Shown: positions 33,421 to 42,181, numbered from the stretch's first letter. The stretch is DNA of 64,000 bases from Candidatus Rokuibacteriota bacterium (GCA_003220435.1 QHSL01000063.1:1-64000); one strand, 5' to 3'. Made by a program: numbers and translations. Notes: generated by a model from the sequence alone, not told the origin.

Positions 33421-33969
33421 TCAGAGGGCGGGCGTCGTGGCCTCGCCGCCGCGCTCCAGGAGGCGCAGCGCGCCTCCGTCCGTGTCCACGACGGTCACCG
33501 AACAGTGGGCGGGCGCGAACGAGGCCACGCGATCGTCGCCGACGGCAGCGCCGATGGCGACGTTGATCGTGACGTAGTGGCTGAAGACCACCGTCGACTC
33601 CGGCAGCGCCAAAAGGGCATCGACAACCCCGCGGCGCCAGGCCTGGAGCTCGGGCTCGACGTCACCCCAGCGCGCCTGGAGGATCCGGCGGACCCAGGCG
33701 GCCCGCGCCTTGGGGTCGGCGACCGTTGAGGGGATCTCGCCCACGGCGGGCTCCACGGTTCCCGTCCGGCCCCACGTGCGCTCGAGCGGCGCCGCGGTCT
33801 CCCGCGCTCGGCGGAGCGGGCTCACCACGACCGCGAGGGGCCCCAGGGGAGCGAGTCCGGCCGCCACCGCCTCCGCCTGGGCCAGCCCGACCGGGTCGAG
33901 ACCGGCATCCCCCGCGTCGGAGAAGGTCGCGGTCGGCCGTCCGTGACGCACGAGATAGAGACGCGGCAC
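33421..33969 (-). CDS. Histidine phosphatase family protein
   Basis: 182 residues. LYLVRHGRPTATF holds the catalytic RHG, VVSPLRRARETAAPLE the second Arg block, and VVFSHYVTINVAIGAA the second catalytic His, with an acid in VEPAVGEIPS. It is a phosphoglycerate-mutase-like phosphatase; substrate unknown. The GTG start at 33969 lies 6 nt after a TAGCAT box with no Shine-Dalgarno, mirrored by the divergent deacetylase gene. Confidence 0.87.
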   Translation of the reverse strand: MPRLYLVRHGRPTATFSDAGDAGLDPVGLAQAEAVAAGLAPLGPLAVVVSPLRRARETAAPLERTWGRTGTVEPAVGEIPSTVADPKARAAWVRRILQARWGDVEPELQAWRRGVVDALLALPESTVVFSHYVTINVAIGAAVGDDRVASFAPAHCSVTVVDTDGGALRLLERGGEATTPAL

Positions 33970-33975
33970 GCCAGC

Positions 33976-33981
33976 ATGCTA
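33976..33981 (-). promoter_or_regulatory. Candidate -10 for leaderless phosphatase gene
   Basis: Minus strand TAGCAT-GCTGGC-GTG: transcription starting about 7 nt downstream would begin at the GTG start codon of the phosphatase. Confidence 0.4.
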
Positions 33982-34001
33982 CTGCACCTTGCCCCGTCCT
34001 G

Positions 34002-34007
34002 TAGAAT
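34002..34007 (+). promoter_or_regulatory. Candidate -10 for leaderless deacetylase gene
   Basis: TCCTGTAGAATC-GCTGC-ATG: an extended -10 (TG, TAGAAT) 6 nt before the ATG at 34014. The 12-mer is identical to that at 16633-16644. No Shine-Dalgarno is present. Confidence 0.45.
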
Positions 34008-34013
34008 CGCTGC

Positions 34014-34763
34014 ATGCCTAGAGACGCTACCGCCAGCAAGCTCGAGATCGTGACCGAAATTCCGGACAGGGCGATGGTGATCTTCGCCCATCCCGACGAC
34101 GCCGAGATCAGCTCGGGCGGCGTCATTGCCAAGTGGGCGGCGGCGGGCTGCGAGGTGACCTACGTCCTGTGCACGAACGGCGCGGCGGGCACCGCCGACC
34201 GTGCGCTCACGCCGGCCGCGCTGGTCAGAAAGCGCGCGGAGGAGCAGCGCGCCGCCGCGGACTTCCTGGGCGTGCGGCACGTGGTCATGCTCGGCTATCC
34301 CGACGGCGGGCTCGAGGACACCCGGGAGTTTCTCGGCGACGTCGTGGCGGCCCTCCGGCGCTACCGGCCGCACACGGTGTTCGTCCACGACCCCTACCGG
34401 GTGAAGGGCTTCCAGCACCGTGATCATCGCAAGGCGGGCATCACGGCGACGGACGCGGTCTATCCCTACGCCCGCGACCATCTGCACTTTCCCGAGCACA
34501 TCACGCGGGACGGTCTCGAGCCGCACAAGGTGCGCCAGCTCTGGTACTGGGGCATGGACGAGCCGGACGTCATCGTCGACGTCACCGATTCGATCGACCG
34601 GCAGATCGCCGCGCTGGTCCGTCACGAGAGCCAGATCCCGGGCTTCAGCGTGCCGGCGGGCTCGACGATCGGCGAGCGCGTGAAGAAGAACGCCGCCGAG
34701 CACGCCGAGGGCTACGGCTTCCAGTACGGCGCGGTGTTCCGGCGGCTTCTCGCGCGGCGATAG
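34014..34763 (+). CDS. PIG-L family zinc deacetylase
   Basis: 249 residues, usual length. Zinc motif MVIFAHPDDAEISSGG (AHPDD) near residue 25, SxGxxG-type region in VLCTNGAAGTADRA, and the third zinc ligand in GFQHRDHRKAGITATD. Members deacetylate N-acetylglucosamine derivatives such as mycothiol or bacillithiol precursors, or lipids. It is followed 6 bp later by an LLM oxidoreductase; if that enzyme uses F420 or a thiol cofactor, a link is possible but not shown. Confidence 0.9.
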   Translation: MPRDATASKLEIVTEIPDRAMVIFAHPDDAEISSGGVIAKWAAAGCEVTYVLCTNGAAGTADRALTPAALVRKRAEEQRAAADFLGVRHVVMLGYPDGGLEDTREFLGDVVAALRRYRPHTVFVHDPYRVKGFQHRDHRKAGITATDAVYPYARDHLHFPEHITRDGLEPHKVRQLWYWGMDEPDVIVDVTDSIDRQIAALVRHESQIPGFSVPAGSTIGERVKKNAAEHAEGYGFQYGAVFRRLLARR

Positions 34764-34768
34764 CTGAC

Positions 34769-35716
34769 ATGGCGGTCGAGTTCGGCGTGCTGATCCCCAC
34801 GCGCGAGGCGGTCATGTCGGGTCGCCCGGAGACGGCGCCGCTCCTGGCGATGGCCGAGCGCGCAGAGGCCGCGGGCTTCGATTCCGTGTGGATCGGCGAC
34901 TCGTTGATCGCGCGGCCGCGCCACGAGCCGCTCACCTTGTTGGCCGCCGTGGCCGGACGCACGCGGCGCGTGCGCCTGGGCACGGGCGTGCTGCTGCCGG
35001 CGCTGCGCAGCCCGGTCGTGCTCGCCCACGTGGTCGGCACCCTCGATCGCGCGGCCGAAGGCCGGATCATCCTCGGGGTCGGCTTCGCCGCCGACAACCC
35101 GTCGATCCGCAAGGAGTTCGCCGCGGCGGGCGTCCCGTTCGAGCGTCGCGTCGGCCGGTTCCTCGAGACGCTCGAGATCTGCCGGGCGCTGTGGCGGCGC
35201 GATCACGTGAGCTTCAGCGGCAAGCACTTCACGCTCGAGGACGTGACGATGGAGCCCAAGCCCCATCGGCCGGGCGGCCCACCCATCTGGATCGGCGGCA
35301 GCGGTCCGACGGCGCTGCGCGAGGCCGCGCGCTTCGATGCGTGGTTCCCCACCGGGCCCCACGTCGAGTTCTTCGCCGAGCACTTTCCGCGCGTCCAGGC
35401 GGCCGCGCGCGCCGCCGGCCGTCCGCCCGACGCGGTGACGGGCGCCGCGTACGTCACGCTCGCGCTCGATCCGAACCGGGCCGCCGCCGAGCAGCGGCTG
35501 AACAGCTTCCTCGAGACGTACTACGCGGCGCCGGCGAAGACGATCCTGGCCCGCCAGGCGACGTACGCCGGGCCCGTCGAGGGATGCGTCGAGTGGCTCC
35601 AGCGCTGGATCGACGCCGGGGCCAGCCATCTCGCCCTGCGCTTCGCCGGCGGCGACCAGCTCGCTCAGGTGGACGAGGCGGCGTCCCGGCTCCTGCCGCG
35701 GCTCCGGCGACGCTGA
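34769..35716 (+). CDS. LLM class F420/flavin-dependent oxidoreductase
   Basis: 315 residues. AVEFGVLIPTREAVMSG is strand 1 and RAEAAGFDSVWIGDSLIARPRHE the first helix-strand. GRIILGVGFAADNPSIRKEF and GGPPIWIGGSGPTALREAARFD are the conserved blocks, of the F420-dependent-like spacing. Part of a plus-strand trio with the deacetylase and another LLM gene at 35761. Confidence 0.86.
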   Translation: MAVEFGVLIPTREAVMSGRPETAPLLAMAERAEAAGFDSVWIGDSLIARPRHEPLTLLAAVAGRTRRVRLGTGVLLPALRSPVVLAHVVGTLDRAAEGRIILGVGFAADNPSIRKEFAAAGVPFERRVGRFLETLEICRALWRRDHVSFSGKHFTLEDVTMEPKPHRPGGPPIWIGGSGPTALREAARFDAWFPTGPHVEFFAEHFPRVQAAARAAGRPPDAVTGAAYVTLALDPNRAAAEQRLNSFLETYYAAPAKTILARQATYAGPVEGCVEWLQRWIDAGASHLALRFAGGDQLAQVDEAASRLLPRLRRR

Positions 35717-35760
35717 CACGCGACGTTGACACAGCCGCTGACCCGAAGGGAGATCGCACG

Positions 35761-36621
35761 ATGAAATTCGGACTGCACTCCGTCAATCTTCATACGTGCA
35801 GCCATCCCGACGCGGCGGCGCGGTTCGCGCGCGCCGCCGAGGGTGGCGGCTTCGAGTCGCTCTGGGTGGCCGACCACGTGGTGCTGCCCGATCCGCCAGT
35901 GCCCGGGCGCCCGATGGCGCCGGACCAGCGGCTCCTCGATCCGATCGTCGCGCTGACGTTCCTGGCCGCTCACACCTCGCGAATCCTGCTTGCCACCGGG
36001 GTCATTATCCTGCCGCAGCGCCAGGCCCTGGTGCTCGCCAAGCAGCTCGCGTCGCTCGACGTGCTCTCGAACGGCCGCCTGATATTCGGGCTCGGCGTGG
36101 GCTGGTGCGAGCCGGAGATGCGGTCGGTCGGCGTGTCGTTCGCGGATCGCGGCCGCATCGCCGACGACTATCTGGCGGCGATGCGCGCGGTGTGGACACA
36201 GGCCAAGCCGTCGTACCGCGGCCCGTTCGTGTCGTTCGAGGGTGTTCAGGCGATGCCGCGACCGGTGCAGCAACCGACACCGCCGATCGTCGTGGGTGGT
36301 CGCACGGCGCCGGCGTTCCGGCGCGCGGTGACCCAGGGCCACGGCTGGTACGGGTTCGGGCTCGACGTGGCCGAGACGCAGAAGTTCGTCGCCTCGCTTC
36401 GCGACGCCGGGAAGAAGCATTCACGGCCGGCGGAGCTGGGACGGCTCGAGATCAGCGTGACGCCGCCGGGGTTCGAGCTCCCCGACAAGGCGATGGTGGA
36501 CGCCTACGCGGCGGCCGGCGTCGACCGCCTGGTCGTGAGGCCGCGTCCCGACATGGACGCGGCGGTGCTCGAGCGCTTCGCCGCGGAGGCCGGTCGCGCG
36601 CTCGGCCTCAAGGCCGCGTGA
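35761..36621 (+). CDS. LLM class F420-dependent-like oxidoreductase
   Basis: 286 residues, the short form of the family. MKFGLHSVNLHTCSHPDAA starts it; GFESLWVADHVVLPDPPVPG carries the Asp-His typical of F420-linked members; GRLIFGLGVGWCEPEMRSVG and PPIVVGGRTAPAFRRAV follow. AAGVDRLVVRPRPDMD ends the barrel. AAGGGAG lies 9 nt before the ATG. It follows the LLM gene at 34769 by 44 bp. Confidence 0.87.
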   Translation: MKFGLHSVNLHTCSHPDAAARFARAAEGGGFESLWVADHVVLPDPPVPGRPMAPDQRLLDPIVALTFLAAHTSRILLATGVIILPQRQALVLAKQLASLDVLSNGRLIFGLGVGWCEPEMRSVGVSFADRGRIADDYLAAMRAVWTQAKPSYRGPFVSFEGVQAMPRPVQQPTPPIVVGGRTAPAFRRAVTQGHGWYGFGLDVAETQKFVASLRDAGKKHSRPAELGRLEISVTPPGFELPDKAMVDAYAAAGVDRLVVRPRPDMDAAVLERFAAEAGRALGLKAA

Positions 36622-36639
36622 GGGCCGCGCGCGGCCGGC

Positions 36640-37011
36640 TCAGCAGCGGGTCACGTGAGCCGCGACGGCCAGCCAGCGGCCGTCGCGACGCGCCCACACG
36701 TCGGTATAACGACCGGCGCCGCGCCGGCCATCGGGCAGGACGTACGCCGTCCGAGCGTGGATGATCGCGACATCACCCATGATCCGGACGTCGACGTCGT
36801 GGGCTTCGAGGTTCGAGATCGCGACCGGGAGCGCCGCCTGCTTCAGAAAGCCCTGGCGATCGACGAGCGAGCCATCCGGGTTGGAGCACACGAAGTCGCT
36901 CGCCAGGATCTCGTCGAACCTCCGGACGTCCGAGGCCTGCACGGACCGGATGTAGTCGCGGTTGAGGTCCCGCAGCGTGTCGAGGTTTGATCTGAGCGCG
37001 GTCGTCGTCAT
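36640..37011 (-). CDS. Nuclear-transport-factor-2-like (DUF4440) protein
   Basis: 123 residues, single cone-shaped NTF2-like domain: LRDLNRDYIRSVQASDVRRFDEILASDF, then VRIMGDVAIIHARTAYVLPDGRRGAGRYTDVWARRDGRWLAVAAHV. Members include isomerases, dehydratases and ligand-binding proteins; no catalytic set is assignable here. Encoded 8 bp downstream of the LLM gene at 37020, so likely co-transcribed. Confidence 0.85.
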   Translation of the reverse strand: MTTTALRSNLDTLRDLNRDYIRSVQASDVRRFDEILASDFVCSNPDGSLVDRQGFLKQAALPVAISNLEAHDVDVRIMGDVAIIHARTAYVLPDGRRGAGRYTDVWARRDGRWLAVAAHVTRC

Positions 37012-37019
37012 GTCGCTCC

Positions 37020-37892
37020 TCAGTCGCGCAGGCGCGCGATCACGTCTTTGCCGTAGCGCAGCACGTCGTCGGGCGTCCTGACCTGAGCGGGCAGCCCGGC
37101 CGCCCCGCTGAGGGGGACGGCCACGCGCGCCACGCCCCGCTTCGCGAGCGCCTCGATCTCGAACAGGTCGGTGGGCGCCGCCGTGGTGATCTCGATGGCG
37201 TCCGGGTTCCGGCCCGCCGCCTCCGCGGCGCGACGCATTTCGTCGAAGAGCTCGGCCGGGGCGCCGCGCGCCGGGAAATAGCCGTCGCCGATCCGCCCGG
37301 CTCGCCGGGCGGCGGCCTTCGTGTCCCCGCCCACAATCACCGGAATGCGGCGATCGGGAGGCAGCGGTCGGCAGAAGACGTCGCTGAACGAGACGAAACG
37401 CCCCGAGAAGCTCGCACGCTCCTGGCTCCACAGCGCGCGCATCGCCGCGACGTACTCGTCGGTGCGGGCGCCGCGTTCGTCGAACGGCACGCCCAGCGTG
37501 GCGAACTCCTCGGCGAGCCAGCCGACGCCGATTCCCAGCAGCACACGGCGGCCGCCCGCCAGGTGATCGAGGGTCGCGACCGCCTTCGCAGTGATCACCG
37601 GATTGCGCTGGGGCAGGATCAGGATTGCGGTCCCGAGCTTGAGCGTCCGCGTGGACGACGCGACGTAGGCGAGCCAGATCAGCGGGTCCGGAATCGGGAA
37701 GTCCTCGAGCCCGGAGCTCATGCGGCCGGTGTCGGAGTACGGGTAGCGCGACTGATACCCGTGGGGCACCACGACGTGCTCGACGGTCCACAGCGAGTCG
37801 AATCCGGCCGCTTCGGCGGCCTGGGCGAGCTCGACGGCCGCCGGCCCGTTCGAGTACCGGCCGAGGCTCGCGTAGCGCAGCCCGAATTTCAC
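37020..37892 (-). CDS. LLM class F420-dependent-like oxidoreductase
   Basis: 290 residues from a GTG start. KFGLRYASLGRYSNGPAAV, GFDSLWTVEHVVVPHGYQSR (Glu-His at the cofactor site), GRRVLLGIGVGWLAEEFATLG and RRIPVIVGGDTKAAARRAGRIGDG are family blocks. It starts one base after the stop of the CMD-like gene at 37894 and is followed by the NTF2-like gene: a tight three-gene operon. Confidence 0.87.
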   Translation of the reverse strand: MKFGLRYASLGRYSNGPAAVELAQAAEAAGFDSLWTVEHVVVPHGYQSRYPYSDTGRMSSGLEDFPIPDPLIWLAYVASSTRTLKLGTAILILPQRNPVITAKAVATLDHLAGGRRVLLGIGVGWLAEEFATLGVPFDERGARTDEYVAAMRALWSQERASFSGRFVSFSDVFCRPLPPDRRIPVIVGGDTKAAARRAGRIGDGYFPARGAPAELFDEMRRAAEAAGRNPDAIEITTAAPTDLFEIEALAKRGVARVAVPLSGAAGLPAQVRTPDDVLRYGKDVIARLRD

Positions 37893-37893
37893 C

Positions 37894-38223
37894 TCAACCC
37901 TTGTGCTCTTGCAGGCACTGGAGGGCTAATCCGCCGTGGCTCCAGGCGGCGCCGGCGGCCATCGCCATCGCGACGAACGTGGTTTCGGCGATCTCGGCGT
38001 CCGCCGCGCCGGCGGCGGTCGCCTTCTTCGTGTGCGCGTCGATGCACCATGGACACTGTGTGACCTGGGCGATGCCGAGCGCGATCAGCTCCTTGGTCTT
38101 GGCCGGGATCGCGCCGTCCTTGAACGCCTTCTGGTCGAACTCGATGAACGCGCGGTACACCTCGGGTGCCAGCTCGCGCATCCGCTTGAACTGCGTGCGT
38201 ACGTCGACGCCGTGAAACTCCAT
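37894..38223 (-). CDS. AhpD-like carboxymuconolactone decarboxylase family protein
   Basis: 109 residues, one AhpD-type domain. The redox motif QCPWCIDAHTKKATAAGA (CxxC followed by His) is intact, so this is the alkylhydroperoxidase-like form, unlike the CMD protein at 16672. It may reduce a peroxide formed by the flavin oxygenases around it or act as a decarboxylase. Between the amidohydrolase (16 bp upstream) and the LLM gene (1 bp downstream) in one operon. Confidence 0.88.
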   Translation of the reverse strand: MEFHGVDVRTQFKRMRELAPEVYRAFIEFDQKAFKDGAIPAKTKELIALGIAQVTQCPWCIDAHTKKATAAGAADAEIAETTFVAMAMAAGAAWSHGGLALQCLQEHKG

Positions 38224-38239
38224 GAGAACCTCCTGGAAA

Positions 38240-39358
38240 CTAGCTCAGGCCGTAGAAGCCCATGGCGCCGCCGGCCAGGATCTGGCGCTTCGTCTCCGCC
38301 GACAGCTCCGGCCGGTCGGCGATGAGCTTCGGCGCGCCCGGGAAGAAGCCGTCGGGGTGCGGATAGTCGGTGGCCCACAGGATCTTGTGCGGGCCGATGT
38401 AATCGGCGAGGACCGAGAGGCTGCCCTCGACGGGCTCGAACGAGATCCAGCAGTTCCGCTGGAACAGCTCGCTCGGCCGCATCGTCAGCCCGGAATCGTT
38501 GAAGCCCTGATCGTCGAAGTGACGATCCATCCGGTCGAGCCACGGCGCGATCCATCCGCCCCCCGACTCGAGGAAGCCGATACGCACCTTCGGATGGCGG
38601 TCGCACACGCCCTCCCAGATCACGCTCATCGCCGCCAGCATCATCTCCATCGTGTGGGAGATGATGTGCTTCGCGCCGCGGTTCTGGAAGCGGTCGACGC
38701 CCACCTGGGGCATGCCGCCGCTGGCGCCCTCGTGCAGGCCGATGGAGAAGTCGAGCTCCTCGACTTCCTTCCAGAACGGCGTGTAGTCCGGATGATGGAG
38801 CATGCGGTCGTTGTACGGGTTGGGGCGCAGGAATCCGCCGCGCATGCCGAGCTCTTTGCGCGCGAAGCGCATCTCGTCGATCGCCAGCGGGATCGACTGC
38901 ATCGGCAGCATGGCGACGCCGAAGAGCCGATCCGGGTAGGGCCGGCAGTAGTCCGCAAGCCAGCGGTTGTAGGCCCGGCACATCGCCGCGGCCAGCGCGG
39001 GATCCTTCACCGCGCCGCTGAACAGGCCGAGGCTCGGATACAGGAACGCGGCGTCGATGCCGTCCAGATCCATATCCGGAATCCGCGCGTGCGGATCGAA
39101 ACCGCCCGGGCGCCCCTCGACGTACTTCATGGTGACGTCGTCGACCGTGCCCTGGCGGGCGCCGATCCCGCCGATGAGGCCGAGTCCTTTGTGGCTACCC
39201 AGGATCTTGCCTTCGACGAGGAGCCGCTCCTTGCCGTCGGTATCGACGATCATCCGCGGCGCGCGATCGCGGTAGGCGGGGTCGATGTACTTGTCCCAGA
39301 TGTCGACCGGCTCGAGGATGTGTCCGTCGGCGTCGATGACGTTGTAGGTGCGCGCCAT
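38240..39358 (-). CDS. Amidohydrolase family protein (ACMSD-like)
   Basis: 372 residues, starting ARTYNVIDADGHILEPVDIWDKY, the classical opening of this subfamily. Metal positions: His in DADGHILE, His in FSIGLHEGASGG, Asp in LWATDYPHPDGFFPGAPK. WISFEPVEGSLSVLADYIG is also conserved. The ATG has GAGGAGAGAG before it and repeat copy D just upstream; in-frame codons of that repeat would extend the reading to 39430 but are not counted. First gene of the operon with the AhpD-like, LLM and NTF2-like proteins. Confidence 0.88.
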   Translation of the reverse strand: MARTYNVIDADGHILEPVDIWDKYIDPAYRDRAPRMIVDTDGKERLLVEGKILGSHKGLGLIGGIGARQGTVDDVTMKYVEGRPGGFDPHARIPDMDLDGIDAAFLYPSLGLFSGAVKDPALAAAMCRAYNRWLADYCRPYPDRLFGVAMLPMQSIPLAIDEMRFARKELGMRGGFLRPNPYNDRMLHHPDYTPFWKEVEELDFSIGLHEGASGGMPQVGVDRFQNRGAKHIISHTMEMMLAAMSVIWEGVCDRHPKVRIGFLESGGGWIAPWLDRMDRHFDDQGFNDSGLTMRPSELFQRNCWISFEPVEGSLSVLADYIGPHKILWATDYPHPDGFFPGAPKLIADRPELSAETKRQILAGGAMGFYGLS

Positions 39359-39375
39359 GGTCTCTCTCCTCATTG

Positions 39376-39432
39376 GTAGCTGCGCCTCAGCCGGCGGGGC
39401 CCCAGCCCCGCGACGGCTTGCGGCGCACACTG
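39376..39432 (-). repeat. Dispersed 5'-UTR repeat, copy D
   Basis: Minus strand: GGCAGTGTGCGCCGCAAGCC, GTCGCGGGGCTGGGGCCCC, GCCGGCTGAGGCGCAGCTACC, then AATGAGGAGAGAGACC and the ATG at 39358. A few substitutions separate it from copies A and C, but the central block is identical. Confidence 0.85.
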
Positions 39433-39495
39433 CCTGGCCCAGCGGGTTAGAAGAGGATTGCGCTCCTCGGCGGCGGAGTCAAGGACGCGCTCGGG

Positions 39496-40266
39496 TCATC
39501 GACGCGTGCGCCACGCCTCGTGGCGCTCGGCGCGCTCCGACGTCTGGGCGAGCGCCATGAAGCGATAGAGGTCGCCGTGCGCCGTCGCCGGCAGGCCGCC
39601 CTCGTAACCCTGACGCAGCGATTCGCGCGCCAGCCGCACGGCCGTGGCCGGCATGTCGGCGATCGCCTGCATCTGCCGGATCGCTTCCGGAATCAGCTCA
39701 TCCTGAGACAGCACCGCAACCACCATGCCCATCCGGAGCGCCTCGTCGGCGCCGACCTTGCGGCCGGTGAGCGCGATGTTGAGCGCGTTGCCGCGGCCGA
39801 CGAACCGCGCCAGGCGCAGCGTGCCGCCGTAGGCGGGAAGGATGCCGAGGCTCACCTGCGGCAAGCAGAACACCGCCTGCTGGCCGGCCAGGATGAAGTC
39901 GCAGCAGAGCGGAACCAGGCAGCCGATGCCGACCGCGTAGCCGTTGACGGCGCTGATAATGGGCTTGGAGTAGTTCTCGACCGCGTCGAACACGGGGCTG
40001 CCCCGCAGCGCGGAGAGATGCTGCTCGGGGGAGTCGACGGTGTGGGTCTTGGGGTTCTTGAGATCGGCGCCCGCGGAAAAGGCGCGGCCGACTCCGGTGA
40101 GGACGACGGCCCGCACCGATACCTCGGCTTCCGCCTCGCGCAGCCGGGTGATCAGCGCCGCGCCCAGATCGGGGCTCCAGGCGTTGAGCCGCTCGGGCCG
40201 GTTGAGGGAGACGAGGGCGACCGAGCCCTTTTGCTCCACCAGGACGAGGTTGTTGTCGGTGCTCAT
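39496..40266 (-). CDS. Enoyl-CoA hydratase/isomerase (crotonase) family protein
   Basis: 256 residues. VALVSLNRPERLNAWSPDL opens the fold; GRAFSAGADLKNPKTH is the first oxyanion loop; NGYAVGIGCLVPLCCDFILAG the second; the usual catalytic Glu positions read AVFCLPQVSLGILPAYGGTLRLARF, with Gln at the first and Leu-Gly-Ile at the second, so hydratase activity is doubtful and an isomerase or hydrolase is possible. The start overlaps the CoA-transferase stop by 4 bp (ATGA). Confidence 0.87.
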   Translation of the reverse strand: MSTDNNLVLVEQKGSVALVSLNRPERLNAWSPDLGAALITRLREAEAEVSVRAVVLTGVGRAFSAGADLKNPKTHTVDSPEQHLSALRGSPVFDAVENYSKPIISAVNGYAVGIGCLVPLCCDFILAGQQAVFCLPQVSLGILPAYGGTLRLARFVGRGNALNIALTGRKVGADEALRMGMVVAVLSQDELIPEAIRQMQAIADMPATAVRLARESLRQGYEGGLPATAHGDLYRFMALAQTSERAERHEAWRTRR

Positions 40267-41450
40267 ATCACGTCCTCCTGACGGAGCGCGGCGACCTGCG
40301 CTGTCGTATAGCCGAGGGCGAGCAGCACTTCCTCGGTGTGCTGGCCCAGCCGCGGCGGCGGCGTATCGACGCTCGGGCCGTCGTCGGCGAACTTGAAGGC
40401 GCTCACGGGAACCGTCACCGGCCCCTCGACGCCCTCGATCGTGTGGTGCTCGTGCAGCACCCGGCGGGCCTTGAGCTGGGGATCGGTCATCGCCTCGGCG
40501 AGCGTGCGGACGCGGCCGGCCGGGACGTGGCGGGACTGCAGATACTGCTCCCAGTCGTCGGCGGTGCGCTGGCTGATGATCTTCTGCAGCTCGGCGGTCT
40601 GCTGCTCGTAGAGTCGATCGCGCTCGTCGTGGTCCGACTGCGCCGCGATGTCGGGGCGGCCCACGGCGTTGAACAGCCGTTCGTGCTGGCCGCGGTTGCT
40701 GGCCGCGATCATCAACGGCGCGTCCTGGGCCTGGTAGAGCTGGCTGCTCGCTCGATCCATCCGGTTGCCCTTCGGCTTGGGCTCGTGGCCCGTGCGCATA
40801 TAGGACGTGATGTGCGAGCCCATCAGCATGAAGGCCACGTCGAGCATCGCGCTGTCGATGTACTGGCCGCGCCCGGTGCGCTCGCGCTGGAACAGCGCCG
40901 CCGAGATCGCGAACGCGCACATCGTGCCGGTCGCGTAGTCGATCACCGGCGATCCGGTCTTGATCGGGTTCACCTCGGGCGTTCCGGTCGTGGCCATCAT
41001 CCCGGAGGTGGCCTGGATCAGCTGATCGTAGGCCGTCTGCTCGCCGCGCGGGCCGTCCTGGCCGAACGCCGTCATCGAGCAGTAGATCAGCCGCGGATTG
41101 AGCGGGCGCAGGTGCTCGTAGCCGAGCCCCAGCGCCGGGAAGGCGCCGGAGCGCCAGTTCTCGACCAGCACGTCGGCGTCCCTCACGAGGCGTTTGAGGA
41201 TCTCGCGTCCCTTTTCGGTCTTGAGATTCAGCGTGATCGCACGCTTGTTCGAGCCCTGGGTGAGGTAGCCCGTGCCCATCTTCTGCTTGTTGAGCGCGCG
41301 GTCGCTGCCCGAATCGCGGCTCTGGTCGTAGTCTCGCGGGTGCTCGACCTTGATGACGTCGGCGCCCAGCAGGGCGAGCTGGTAGGCCGCGAACGGCCCG
41401 GCCAGTACGTGCGTGATGTCGATGATCTTGATTCCCTCGAAGGGTCTCAT
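40263..41450 (-). CDS. CaiB/BaiF (class III) CoA-transferase
   Basis: 395 residues. GIKIIDITHVLAGPFAAYQLALLGADVIKVEHP opens the fold; GSNKRAITLNLKTEKGREIL and SMTAFGQDGPRGEQTAYDQ follow; the catalytic Asp is in GSPVIDYATGTMCAF. It makes the CoA ester that the coupled crotonase can act on. The operon reads CoA-transferase then crotonase. Confidence 0.9.
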   Translation of the reverse strand: MRPFEGIKIIDITHVLAGPFAAYQLALLGADVIKVEHPRDYDQSRDSGSDRALNKQKMGTGYLTQGSNKRAITLNLKTEKGREILKRLVRDADVLVENWRSGAFPALGLGYEHLRPLNPRLIYCSMTAFGQDGPRGEQTAYDQLIQATSGMMATTGTPEVNPIKTGSPVIDYATGTMCAFAISAALFQRERTGRGQYIDSAMLDVAFMLMGSHITSYMRTGHEPKPKGNRMDRASSQLYQAQDAPLMIAASNRGQHERLFNAVGRPDIAAQSDHDERDRLYEQQTAELQKIISQRTADDWEQYLQSRHVPAGRVRTLAEAMTDPQLKARRVLHEHHTIEGVEGPVTVPVSAFKFADDGPSVDTPPPRLGQHTEEVLLALGYTTAQVAALRQEDVI

Positions 41451-41495
41451 GCGGTCACCTCGCGTGCCCAGGGATAGCCTTTCAGGAGTTGGTGG

Positions 41496-42155
41496 TCAAG
41501 CCCGGAGATCCGCGAGCAGCCAGCTGGTAAGGTCGGCGAACGACGAGAAGCTCCGATCCGCGTCACGGCAGACGCCGAAGCCGTAGTCGACGAACACGAA
41601 CGGCACGCCGCACTCGCGGGCCGCCGCCTGGTCACCCGCCGTGTCGCCGACGAGCAACGCGCGGCGGAGGCCGTTGCGCGCGATCAGCAGGCCGAGGTTC
41701 TCGGCCTTGGTTCGGCCGGTGTTGCCCCAGCACTCGAAGTCACGAAAGCTCGGCCCGAGCTTCGACCACGCGAGGAAGGTCTCGATGTACCCGGCCTGGC
41801 AGTTGCTCACGATGAAGAGCGGATAGCGCGCGCTGAGTCGCCGGACGCCGGCCTCGACGTGCGGGTAGAGCACGCCGCCCTGCTCGGCGACCAGCCGGTT
41901 GTCCTCCAGCTGGGTCTCGGCGATGAGCGTCAGGATCTGGGGCTCGGGAACGCCGCCGAACGTCTCCCGGATGCATTGCTCGTGCGGCTTGCCGGCGACT
42001 CCGCGCACATCGTCCGCCGTGATCGGCCGGAAGCGGATCGCGTGGCGATCGAGCACCCGGTTCCAGCCGATGGCGCACGTCTCGCACGTGTCCCACAAGG
42101 TTCCGTCGAGATCGAAGACGATGGCGTCGGTCTCCCTTGGCAGGCTCGTGTCCAT
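41496..42155 (-). CDS. HAD superfamily hydrolase (phosphatase-like)
   Basis: 219 residues. Motif I is AIVFDLDGTLWDTCE (nucleophile Asp), motif II Ser in LFIVSNCQAGYIETF, motif III Lys in TGRTKAENLGLL, motif IV ALLVGDTAGDQAAARE. Cap domain of the helical C1 type between residues 20 and 90. Substrate unknown; the phosphoglycolate-phosphatase group is closest in layout. The ATG follows an inverted repeat (42157-42174). Confidence 0.9.
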   Translation of the reverse strand: MDTSLPRETDAIVFDLDGTLWDTCETCAIGWNRVLDRHAIRFRPITADDVRGVAGKPHEQCIRETFGGVPEPQILTLIAETQLEDNRLVAEQGGVLYPHVEAGVRRLSARYPLFIVSNCQAGYIETFLAWSKLGPSFRDFECWGNTGRTKAENLGLLIARNGLRRALLVGDTAGDQAAARECGVPFVFVDYGFGVCRDADRSFSSFADLTSWLLADLRA

Positions 42156-42156
42156 G

Positions 42157-42174
42157 GCCCCGAGAATTCGGGGC
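42157..42174. promoter_or_regulatory. Inverted repeat before HAD gene start
   Basis: GCCCCGA-GAAT-TCGGGGC, 7-bp arms with a 4-nt loop, lies between the LLM stop (42182) and the HAD ATG (42155), one base from that start. It could be a rho-independent-like hairpin without T-run, or a structure limiting translation of the HAD mRNA. Confidence 0.4.
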
Positions 42175-42181
42175 TCTCCGT

